This document shows, one piece after another, positions 8,351 to 17,883 of a DNA stretch of 36,257 bases. Source of the DNA: an uncultured Flavobacteriales bacterium (GTDB lineage: Bacteria; Bacteroidota; Bacteroidia; Flavobacteriales_D; Sanyastnellaceae); assembly GCA_905478325.1 (NCBI GenBank), contig CAJQIB010000053.1:1-36257 (forward strand), read 5' to 3'. Both the position numbers and the translations under genes were made by a program. The notes under the pieces were generated by a model that worked only from the letters and a program-made list of their open reading frames with translations, was not told where the DNA came from and made no database searches. Numbering within the stretch: position 1 is the stretch's first letter; the number at the start of each line of letters is the position of its first letter.

Positions 8351-10024
8351 TCAGTCGTTTTCCGGTGTGAGCTGAATCATGAGCGCTTCTTGAATCAGAT
8401 GTGCGGGTATGGCAAATCCAATGCCTTCCACCCCCATACCGAGCACTTTTTCATTGACAATTCCAATCAATGTTCCGTCTGTATGGACAAGAGCTCCGCC
8501 ACTATTTCCCGGGCTGATGCTGACATCTGTTTGAATCAGAGTCCGTTCACCGTCTTTCCGCTTACCTGAAATAATGCCTTTCGTGACCGAAGCGCCCAAA
8601 TCAATGTCGTAAGGTGTTCCCATGGCAAAGGTTTCTTCACCGACATCAATGGATTCATCCAAACTGATAAAGAAAGGCTGGAGTCCAACCGTGTCCACGT
8701 GGAGCAGTGCCAAATCATAGATGGGATGGAAACGGACGATGGATGCGGGCAAAGCCTGTCCATTGTCAAAATAAACAGTGTAATCCAAGGTCGGATCGGA
8801 TACCACATGGTGGTTGGTCACGATGTACCCGTCGGACGACAGAATGCATCCACTTCCGTGACCATCTGCGGCATCAATCGTAACGACAGAAGCCAATGCT
8901 TTTGAGATCTTCCCAGCGGGAGCCGTGGCCGGGCGCAAAGAAATCGGTGTCCAATCAGATTTCCATCGTTCCTCTAGATTCTCCAGTTTGCGCATGCTTT
9001 CGTTGAGCAGCGGATGCTCTAAGGCCAAGAACATCGATTCGGTCAATGCTTCTGAAATCAAATCCCGGTCAAATCCGGGGTTGGAAAAATTGTATAAGGC
9101 CCAGTTCGATTTGCCTTCAATGTGAACCGTATCGGTTTTCATGCCGTATGCGTTGTGCACCCACCATTCCGTATTCAGATGATAACAAACTACATTTTGC
9201 ACTCGGTTTTCTTTGACTCGAGTCAATTGTCCTGAAATCAGAATCGATTCGTCATGTTGGAACATGCCGTCCAACACATCCGATTGAAACCCTTGCTCGC
9301 TGAGAGCAGTGGTCAGGTCCTCGTCCAAATTCGAGTAGGGGATGTCAACGGCTTCATCCGATGCGCTCACGAATTCAATCCGATCTTCAGAATACTCTTT
9401 CATGTCTTGGAAGTATTGCCAAGAATGCCCTCCTTCAGGGATGTGCATGTGAAACCCTTCAATCCGGACCATGGGGTCATCGGGACCAGCGACGGGCATG
9501 CCTCGAAGCGGTGCAATGCGATAATGTCGAGCAAACACCTTTTTGGGCGGCGTAAACAGACCGATGGCATTTAAAAACCCGGTAAAGAACCCGACGCCTG
9601 TCACGACGGTTCGATTCTCTTGTGAAATGCCAGCGGCAGCGGTTGCGGCACCTCCAATGGTCAAGGATAAATCCAATAATTTCCAAGGGTTGGCAAAGTC
9701 CGGAAAGAGCGGCGTTACCATGGGATAGTGTCCGTTCTTTTCTGCGCGGATTAGATGAACTGCTTCGCTATTGTCTAACTTGATGACGACCGAGTCTGTG
9801 CCTTCGGGTTGGTAGTGAAAACCTTCCTCCCAAGTCCAGGCATCGGTACTGATGAGGACATTGTCTGCTTGGTCAACGACAAAACGTGCCTTCGTGTTGA
9901 AATTCAAAGCGGAACACCCGGATAGTCCAAAAAACAGCACGAATAAACCTCCGCAAGCAATCCATGTAGCGGTACGTTGCAATCCAAAAAGAGGTCTGCT
10001 CAGCATAGGGAACAAAGTAAGCAT
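8351..10024 (-). CDS. Trypsin-like serine protease lipoprotein with unknown N-terminal region
   Basis: The protein has 557 residues from ATG 10024; an internal ATG at 10006 gives a more typical signal peptide. The N-terminus is hydrophobic and ends in a lipobox (LSGC, Cys37). The C-terminal 170 residues form an S1C/trypsin-type protease domain with a full catalytic triad: His406 in NHHVV, Asp437 in YDLALLHVD and Ser508 in SPGNSGGAL. There is no PDZ domain, unlike DegP or DegS, so substrate recognition probably lies in the roughly 350-residue N-terminal region. That region has a Gly/Ala-rich stretch (about residues 110-140, possibly a membrane-associated glycine zipper) but no fold I recognise. 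It is divergent from ligA and convergent with prmC. A role in envelope protein quality control is plausible but not shown. Confidence 0.8.
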   Translation of the reverse strand: MLTLFPMLSRPLFGLQRTATWIACGGLFVLFFGLSGCSALNFNTKARFVVDQADNVLISTDAWTWEEGFHYQPEGTDSVVIKLDNSEAVHLIRAEKNGHYPMVTPLFPDFANPWKLLDLSLTIGGAATAAAGISQENRTVVTGVGFFTGFLNAIGLFTPPKKVFARHYRIAPLRGMPVAGPDDPMVRIEGFHMHIPEGGHSWQYFQDMKEYSEDRIEFVSASDEAVDIPYSNLDEDLTTALSEQGFQSDVLDGMFQHDESILISGQLTRVKENRVQNVVCYHLNTEWWVHNAYGMKTDTVHIEGKSNWALYNFSNPGFDRDLISEALTESMFLALEHPLLNESMRKLENLEERWKSDWTPISLRPATAPAGKISKALASVVTIDAADGHGSGCILSSDGYIVTNHHVVSDPTLDYTVYFDNGQALPASIVRFHPIYDLALLHVDTVGLQPFFISLDESIDVGEETFAMGTPYDIDLGASVTKGIISGKRKDGERTLIQTDVSISPGNSGGALVHTDGTLIGIVNEKVLGMGVEGIGFAIPAHLIQEALMIQLTPEND

Positions 10025-10131
10025 GGATTCAAAAACGCTTGAATGAAGCCGTGCAGGGTTATCAGCTTCGATTGTGGATTTCTTCCTTGCATTTACTCTC
10101 CCGAATGAAGCATTGCCTAAGCGCTGTTTTC

Positions 10132-10139
10132 TAAATTTA
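10132..10139 (+). promoter_or_regulatory. Possible -7 element of ligA next to its start codon
   Basis: TAAATTTA differs from TAnnTTTG only at the last base and lies 4 bases before the ligA ATG. A TTG at 10113-10115 lies 16 bases upstream and could be the weak -33 partner. The 119-bp divergent region 10025-10143 otherwise shows no clear motif. The 8-mer is its own reverse complement, so it also reads toward the protease gene, but at more than 100 bases from that start. Confidence 0.35.
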
Positions 10140-10140
10140 A

Positions 10141-12669
<2,529 letters not shown>

Positions 12670-12682
12670 TTCAAACGAACAC

Positions 12683-13618
12683 ATGGGGAGGAATCGATTT
12701 GTAGCGCTTGATTTGGAATGTGCCACAAGTGACGTTGGGAACATCTGTGAGATTGGTCTAGTCGTCATGGAAGATGGAATGGAAGTGTCGAAGTTTCGTT
12801 CTTTGGTGCGTCCTGTTGTTGAGGCTTTTGGCGATTGGCAACGATGGAATTTTTCCTACAATCTTCAAGACACCCTTGCGGCGCCTACATTTCCTGAGAT
12901 ATGGCAAACCGTTCAACCGATGTTGAAAGACAGTCCGCTGGTTGCGCACAATGCCTCGATGGTGGAATGCAAGCATTTAGCCGCCGCATTCGTGCACCAC
13001 GACTTACTCGACGAAGACAAACCCATTATGTTTTGCACGTTGGATCTGGCGCGCAGGGGGTGGCCAGATTTGGAAAAGCACGGGATTAAATCGGTCGCCA
13101 AGCACTTTCAATGGAATTTGGATCACCACAATCCAGAGAGCGATGCCCGCGTGTGCGCTTCCATTGTAACCGAAGTCATGAAGGACCGTGATTTTGATTC
13201 ATGGCAATCTTTGGTAGACGGCATGCAGTGGCAAAAGCACGGACTCAATACACAGGGCGTGCACCCTTTGAAAACGAAAGAGCGCAAACAAGTACGCCGG
13301 AAGAAAACCCATGACGACTATGCCAAGGAGTTGGTCAGTTGGGAACCGACAACGGAATTGCAGCAGCTCATTCCTGGACAACGGTTTATTCTCAGTGGGT
13401 TTTCACCGAAAAAGAAAAGAGCATTGCAGCAGGAGGCAATCAGTAAGGGATTGATCTACAAACGGTACATTTCTCCAGGACTCGATTTGCTCGTAGCTGA
13501 TGAGAAAATGGGTGCAGCGAAGTACGAACGTTGCAAAAACCAGTCTGTTCCCATTTGGTCTGAAAATGCTTTTGTGGATGCCCTGGAACAGCTTCCACTG
13601 CAGGGTGAGCAAGGCTGA
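12683..13618 (+). CDS. DnaQ-like exonuclease domain protein with C-terminal BRCT-like domain
   Basis: The protein has 311 residues. Residues 5-170 resemble a DEDDh 3'-5' exonuclease: motif I is ALDLECA (Asp10, Glu12) and motif III is HNPESDA (His149, Asp154). Motif II, normally HNAxxD, reads HNASMVE (residues 89-95): the aspartate position is Val94, with Glu95 next to it. A Lys/Arg-rich linker lies near residues 195-210. Residues about 224-305 look like a BRCT domain (GQRFILSGFSPKKKR, then LLVADEKMGAAKYERC), parallel to the BRCT of LigA. It starts 13 bases after ligA, so a role with ligase in DNA repair or replication is suggested by context. Whether it is an active nuclease or a degenerate DNA-binding protein cannot be settled from sequence. 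Confidence 0.8.
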   Translation: MGRNRFVALDLECATSDVGNICEIGLVVMEDGMEVSKFRSLVRPVVEAFGDWQRWNFSYNLQDTLAAPTFPEIWQTVQPMLKDSPLVAHNASMVECKHLAAAFVHHDLLDEDKPIMFCTLDLARRGWPDLEKHGIKSVAKHFQWNLDHHNPESDARVCASIVTEVMKDRDFDSWQSLVDGMQWQKHGLNTQGVHPLKTKERKQVRRKKTHDDYAKELVSWEPTTELQQLIPGQRFILSGFSPKKKRALQQEAISKGLIYKRYISPGLDLLVADEKMGAAKYERCKNQSVPIWSENAFVDALEQLPLQGEQG

Positions 13619-13627
13619 TCGGCGCGG

Positions 13628-15658
13628 TTAACGCATCAAATGAAGCTCTCCATTGAGGGTGCCACGTTGTTCTCCTCCGCAAAGGATGAGGTAGGACATC
13701 TTGACGTAATACACCCCTTCCGTCACCGGTTCGCCGTTGATTCGGCCATCCCACTCTACGGGTTTTCCATCATGCATATAGACCGCATTGCCCCATCGAT
13801 TGAAAATACTCAATTGATAGCGGTCGACAATGGAGAGAAGTGGGAACTCGGGGTCGTTGGCTAAAAATGGCCGGAACCGCTCGTTTGTTCCATCGCCGTT
13901 TGGAGAAAAGACATTTGGAAGCATCGTTGAACTTGCATCAACAAATGCTTCGGGATCCTGGTACACAAAAACAGAGTCAGAACTGGAACAGCCATTTTCT
14001 TCGAATGCAACATTCAAGACATAGGTCCCGGGTAGATATGCGATTGGATTGAGCGGGTCGACGGCATTGAGGCTGCCAGCATTCCAAGTCCAATCGAACA
14101 CCGGTGTGTAGTTTTCAGGAGTGATGAGGATGTCATATATCGTGGCAGCAGGAGAAGCGCATGTAATGGTGTCAGACCAGCCAGCCTCTACCAGAGGTTC
14201 GGTGAAATCGGCTTCGAGGACCAAGGTTGTTTCTAGGTCGCATCCATTGGAGGGATTGGTTGAGGTGACGCTCCAAGATCCAGGAGTTGATGTCGCGAGA
14301 ACGAAGGGTTCCGTTAACCAATACCAATTCGCATCTGATGGAATGGTCCATTCCAAGAGCGCATCGGCCGCTGCTGTCGCCGTGATTTCTAAAACTTCAG
14401 TGGTGCAATCCAACTGCGCACCGGAAGACGATAGCGTCACATCCAACGTGCTGAAATCAGAAGTGATATCCATGCTGATCTCATCGATACAAACCCCATC
14501 ATCACTGGTCACAACCAACGTATAGATCCCCGGGGAATCCACGGTCGCATTGGGCCCTAGGTTGGACACGAAGTTCCCCAAGTCATCGCTCTGCCAGTCG
14601 TAAGAAACGCCGTTTGGAAAGTTGGATGCACCGAACAATTCAATTTGTGAGATATCGCACGTGATGGTCGTGCCTTCCGAGGTTTCAGCTGAGGCAACGA
14701 GGGGCTCTACAAATACAAAGACAGAATCGGTGATTTCCGCATCGCAGAACCCTGCGTACGTTACGGTATACGCCATGCTTGAATCAGGAGTGCACAGGGT
14801 TGTTGCGTCATTGGGGTTTGAGAGAAAAGTAGGCGGGTCCCAAGTGTACGTGGCATTCGGAGCTCCAACAACATTGAGTTCAACGCTTGCGCCGGGACAG
14901 ATGACCGTTTCAGGACCTGTTGCGATGATGTTCTCGGAGAGACAGACACTCTGGGTGTTAAAGGACCCCCCAGTACTCCCTGTAAACCCCCAGTAAACGA
15001 GGGTCTGTCCATTGAAAATATCGGCAACTAAGTCAATCTGTGCAGCCAACCGCAAAGAGCAGTCAAAATAGACAGCGATAATCTGTGTGTCCGGATCCCA
15101 CGTGATTTTGACCGGATGATCAGCCCCGTCTTCGATATTGATGTTATCCAGGCTTGCTTGAACTGGACCACCTAAACCTGTTGGTGGCGCATGGTTGACG
15201 GATCCATCAGAAACAAACCCGATGTGATCTTGGATGAGATCGCCATATTCACCGTTGTTCCACGTGTCAAATTCAACGCCAAAACTGGGGTCAAACCCAG
15301 TGAATCCTAAAGCTCCTCCGCTTTGTCCCAATGCCTCCGTGCCGACATCTTGCAAGACGAAAACCATGCCGTCTGCACCCGTGGCGTCTAACGTTCCGAA
15401 ATTCATGGTAAAGGACAAGTCAAAGGGGGACTCCAAGTCGATGAACTCACCGTTCCAAACGGTTCCGTTTTGATTGCTTTGCGTTGTCGTTAATTGATAA
15501 CAGTCTCCTTCAATGGACGATGCTGTTCCATTGAGGAAATAGGCTTGACCATTATGGTCTGTGGATGCCAGTAGACTGCAGCTGAGGACCAACGCGACTT
15601 TACCCCAACGGCCGAGATGAATGAAAAATGGAGCCAGGATGTCTCTTGGACGAATCAT
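13628..15658 (-). CDS. T9SS-exported lectin-like surface protein with CHU_C domain
   Basis: The protein has 676 residues from ATG 15658, chosen because it places a signal peptide (hydrophobic stretch then ASTDHNGQAYF) at the N-terminus; an upstream in-frame start at 15718 adds 20 residues without signal character. Residues about 40-250 resemble an L-type (legume-like) lectin: GADGMVFVLQD, FGVEFDTWNN and DHIGFVSDG are typical carbohydrate-binding sandwich motifs. The middle contains Ig/PKD-like beta domains with Cys pairs. The last about 95 residues form the gliding-motility-associated C-terminal domain: LPNVFSPNGDGTNERF, then SIFNRWGNAVY and WDGRINGEPV, the type B T9SS sorting signal. Likely a glycan-binding cell-surface or secreted protein; ligand unknown. 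It is convergent with the exonuclease-BRCT gene (9-base gap). Confidence 0.87.
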   Translation of the reverse strand: MIRPRDILAPFFIHLGRWGKVALVLSCSLLASTDHNGQAYFLNGTASSIEGDCYQLTTTQSNQNGTVWNGEFIDLESPFDLSFTMNFGTLDATGADGMVFVLQDVGTEALGQSGGALGFTGFDPSFGVEFDTWNNGEYGDLIQDHIGFVSDGSVNHAPPTGLGGPVQASLDNINIEDGADHPVKITWDPDTQIIAVYFDCSLRLAAQIDLVADIFNGQTLVYWGFTGSTGGSFNTQSVCLSENIIATGPETVICPGASVELNVVGAPNATYTWDPPTFLSNPNDATTLCTPDSSMAYTVTYAGFCDAEITDSVFVFVEPLVASAETSEGTTITCDISQIELFGASNFPNGVSYDWQSDDLGNFVSNLGPNATVDSPGIYTLVVTSDDGVCIDEISMDITSDFSTLDVTLSSSGAQLDCTTEVLEITATAAADALLEWTIPSDANWYWLTEPFVLATSTPGSWSVTSTNPSNGCDLETTLVLEADFTEPLVEAGWSDTITCASPAATIYDILITPENYTPVFDWTWNAGSLNAVDPLNPIAYLPGTYVLNVAFEENGCSSSDSVFVYQDPEAFVDASSTMLPNVFSPNGDGTNERFRPFLANDPEFPLLSIVDRYQLSIFNRWGNAVYMHDGKPVEWDGRINGEPVTEGVYYVKMSYLILCGGEQRGTLNGELHLMR

Positions 15659-15663
15659 GCTCC

Positions 15664-15671
15664 GAAAATTA
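15664..15671 (-). promoter_or_regulatory. Possible -7 element of the lectin-like gene
   Basis: On the minus strand TAATTTTC matches TAnnTTTG at all but the last position and lies 5 bases before the ATG at 15658. The intervening bases GGAGC are also Shine-Dalgarno-like, so the site is ambiguous. No good -33 box is visible. Confidence 0.25.
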
Positions 15672-15878
15672 CAACGTACAGAAGGGGAATGAGGCGTTTT
15701 AACAGATGAGGTTTGCACAGCAATGAGTCATTTGTGTTCAAAAAGCCACGTGATCTTCCCGTCTGAATTGCGCGTTTATCTGATTTCTAATCGAATACAA
15801 TAATTGGAACGTCGTGATGCTTCAAGAAAAGGCGTGCTGCTCTGAGAACCATGCAACGATTCCGCTTTTCTTGCAGTT

Positions 15879-15895
15879 CTTTGTTTGAAACAAAG
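15879..15895 (+). promoter_or_regulatory. Perfect 17-bp palindrome upstream of the M43 protease gene
   Basis: CTTTGTTT and AAACAAAG flank a single central G, giving perfect 8-bp arms. It lies 13 bases before the ATG at 15909, in a 250-bp divergent intergenic region (15659-15908). The rest of that region is AT-leaning with no other clear motif. It may be a repressor operator or a 5'-UTR hairpin controlling the protease gene; which is not decidable from sequence. Confidence 0.45.
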
Positions 15896-15908
15896 GTGTC
15901 ACAGATTT

Positions 15909-17876
15909 ATGAATAGGAAAGTAAACCGCTTGCTGTTTGTCGTCTTCAGTATACTGATAGTAGGAAATGCCTGGGGTCAAAGAACCTGTGGTACCGATTC
16001 TGTTCATGCTCATATGATGGGGCTTCCTGGTTATGATCGAGCGTATACTGATCGTCTGGATGCGGCAAACGCGGCTGCATCGGATCGCCTCGAGTGCGAT
16101 GTCCCGTTGCTGATTCCTGTGGCCGTGCATTTTCAAAGTACAGGGATTCCAATCGACTGTGCCATTGAAATGGCTGTGTCCCAAGTCCAAACCCTCAATG
16201 AGGACTTCGCTGCGACGAATGGAGATTTGGCGGAATGGGTGGAATCACAGCCAACAATTTGGCCTTCCATTGACAACGGTGAATCCTGCATTAGCTTCTG
16301 TTTGGCCACATTGGATCATCCAGATGGATTCGGATTGGACGAAGGTGACTATGCTGTGACATTGGATCAGACGACGGGAGATAGCGATGCCTCTTGGTCC
16401 GGTTATCTCAACTTTTTTGTACGCACCCTCGGAGGAGGGACATTGGGCTATTCCCCATTAGGAGGCAATGGCTCAGGGGATGGAGTGACCTGTGACCCGC
16501 AGTACTTTGGGAGTGTTTCTTGCGGAGGAAATACAATCAGTGGTGCATTCGACATGGGGCGAACGATCACACACGAAGTGGGACATTATTTGTTTTTGGA
16601 ACATCCTTGGGGTGGAGGAGGCTGTGCAGGTGACGATTTTGTTGCCGACACGCCCGCTACAGATGGTCCTCAATTTGGGTGTCCCAGTGGCCAGAACATT
16701 GTGAATTGCACTGCTCCCATTTTATGGCCGTCGTATATGGACTATTGCGACGACGCTTGCTTGTTCATGTTCTCAGAGGGCCAGGTGGCGCGCATGGAGA
16801 CGTATGTGACAGATAACCTTCAAAACCTGCTCAACAGTTCTACAACGGCTTGTGAAGAAGCCCTTTGCATCGGTTTTGATGTCGCAGTAAATGTTGTTGG
16901 AGAATCCTGTAATGGCAACGATGGAAGTGTCGTGGCATCCAGTGAGGGCGGATTGGCCCCGTATGAATATGTCTTAAATGGAGCACTTCAAGTGGGCAAC
17001 GGTTCCTTTTCCAATTTGCCATCCAACACCTATACGCTTGAAGTACTGGACGGAAACAGTTGTGTGTTCTCCCAGACAATCACGTTGGTTCAGGATGAGC
17101 CGGACCTTGAATTGGTGTCAGTCGTCAATGAGCACTGCAGTGACGGTGCCGGTCAAATCGCGGTGCAAGTCAACGAATCAAGCACGTTTGACTTTAGCAT
17201 CAACGCCGGTGACAGTTGGCAAGATACGGGCTCGTTTGTGGGGCTATCAGGAGGGACTTACACCATCGATGTTCAGAATGTATTTGGCTGTCAAGGAAGT
17301 GTGGAAGTGGAGGTTCTCAATACCAGTGAATTGGACTTGGTGGTTGAGTCCAAGGAAAATGTGCGATGTACGTGGTTTGACAACGGCAGCATTGATGTTC
17401 GGGCAGTCGGAGGGGATGAGCCTTACGTGTACGTCTACAATGACACTGAAACCTCTTCCTCTGGCGACTTCACATTGCTGCCTGTGGGCGATCACTTGAT
17501 TCGCGTAGAAGATGCCGTCGGGTGTGTTTACGAAGAGGTCTTTGCTTTGATCAATGATTTTTCAAACCTCGGTAACGATTGTCCTTGTAGCATATACGTG
17601 CCCAATGCATTCACGCCGGATGGCGATTTGCAAAATGAAGTGTGGGAAGTGAAGGCGTCTTGTCCCGTCTCTGGGTTTCATGTGCAGGTCTATGACCGCT
17701 GGGGAGTGCTGGTATTCGAGTCCATGGACGCAGCGTTCTTTTGGCAAGGAGGTGTCAACGGTTACTACCTTGACGCAGAGCTCTTTCTGTACAGGATCAC
17801 CTATCAATGGGGAGAGGAAGAAAACGCTTCAGTTGAGACGGAAGTCCAAACAGGATACGTATCGATCCTGCGCTAA
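15909..17876 (+). CDS. Secreted M43 (pappalysin-like) metalloprotease with SprB-like repeats and CHU_C domain
   Basis: The protein has 655 residues from ATG 15909; the first 22 or so residues are a signal peptide (LLFVVFSILIVGNAWGQ). An in-frame TTG at 15885 lies inside the palindrome and is unlikely. Residues about 25-315 are a zinc metalloprotease: HEVGHYLFLEH gives zinc ligands His222, His226 and His232 with catalytic Glu223, and SYMDYCDDAC supplies the Met-turn typical of family M43. From about residue 320 come two or three SprB-like beta repeats (SCNGNDGSV, GLAPYEYVLN, SNLPSNTYTLEV). The final about 95 residues are a CHU_C domain (VPNAFTPDGDLQNEVW, VYDRWGVLVFES), the type B T9SS sorting signal. 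Predicted extracellular protease. It ends 7 bases from the convergent TonB receptor gene. Confidence 0.9.
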   Translation: MNRKVNRLLFVVFSILIVGNAWGQRTCGTDSVHAHMMGLPGYDRAYTDRLDAANAAASDRLECDVPLLIPVAVHFQSTGIPIDCAIEMAVSQVQTLNEDFAATNGDLAEWVESQPTIWPSIDNGESCISFCLATLDHPDGFGLDEGDYAVTLDQTTGDSDASWSGYLNFFVRTLGGGTLGYSPLGGNGSGDGVTCDPQYFGSVSCGGNTISGAFDMGRTITHEVGHYLFLEHPWGGGGCAGDDFVADTPATDGPQFGCPSGQNIVNCTAPILWPSYMDYCDDACLFMFSEGQVARMETYVTDNLQNLLNSSTTACEEALCIGFDVAVNVVGESCNGNDGSVVASSEGGLAPYEYVLNGALQVGNGSFSNLPSNTYTLEVLDGNSCVFSQTITLVQDEPDLELVSVVNEHCSDGAGQIAVQVNESSTFDFSINAGDSWQDTGSFVGLSGGTYTIDVQNVFGCQGSVEVEVLNTSELDLVVESKENVRCTWFDNGSIDVRAVGGDEPYVYVYNDTETSSSGDFTLLPVGDHLIRVEDAVGCVYEEVFALINDFSNLGNDCPCSIYVPNAFTPDGDLQNEVWEVKASCPVSGFHVQVYDRWGVLVFESMDAAFFWQGGVNGYYLDAELFLYRITYQWGEEENASVETEVQTGYVSILR

Positions 17877-17883
17877 GCCACAA

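Noticed and set aside
9254-9574. Plus-strand open frame inside the protease gene
   Set aside because: Antisense to a clear protease lipoprotein gene, with no domain or start signal.
14121-14525. Plus-strand frame antisense to the lectin-like gene
   Set aside because: Ser/Val-rich shadow of the beta-rich coding strand; no signal or motif.
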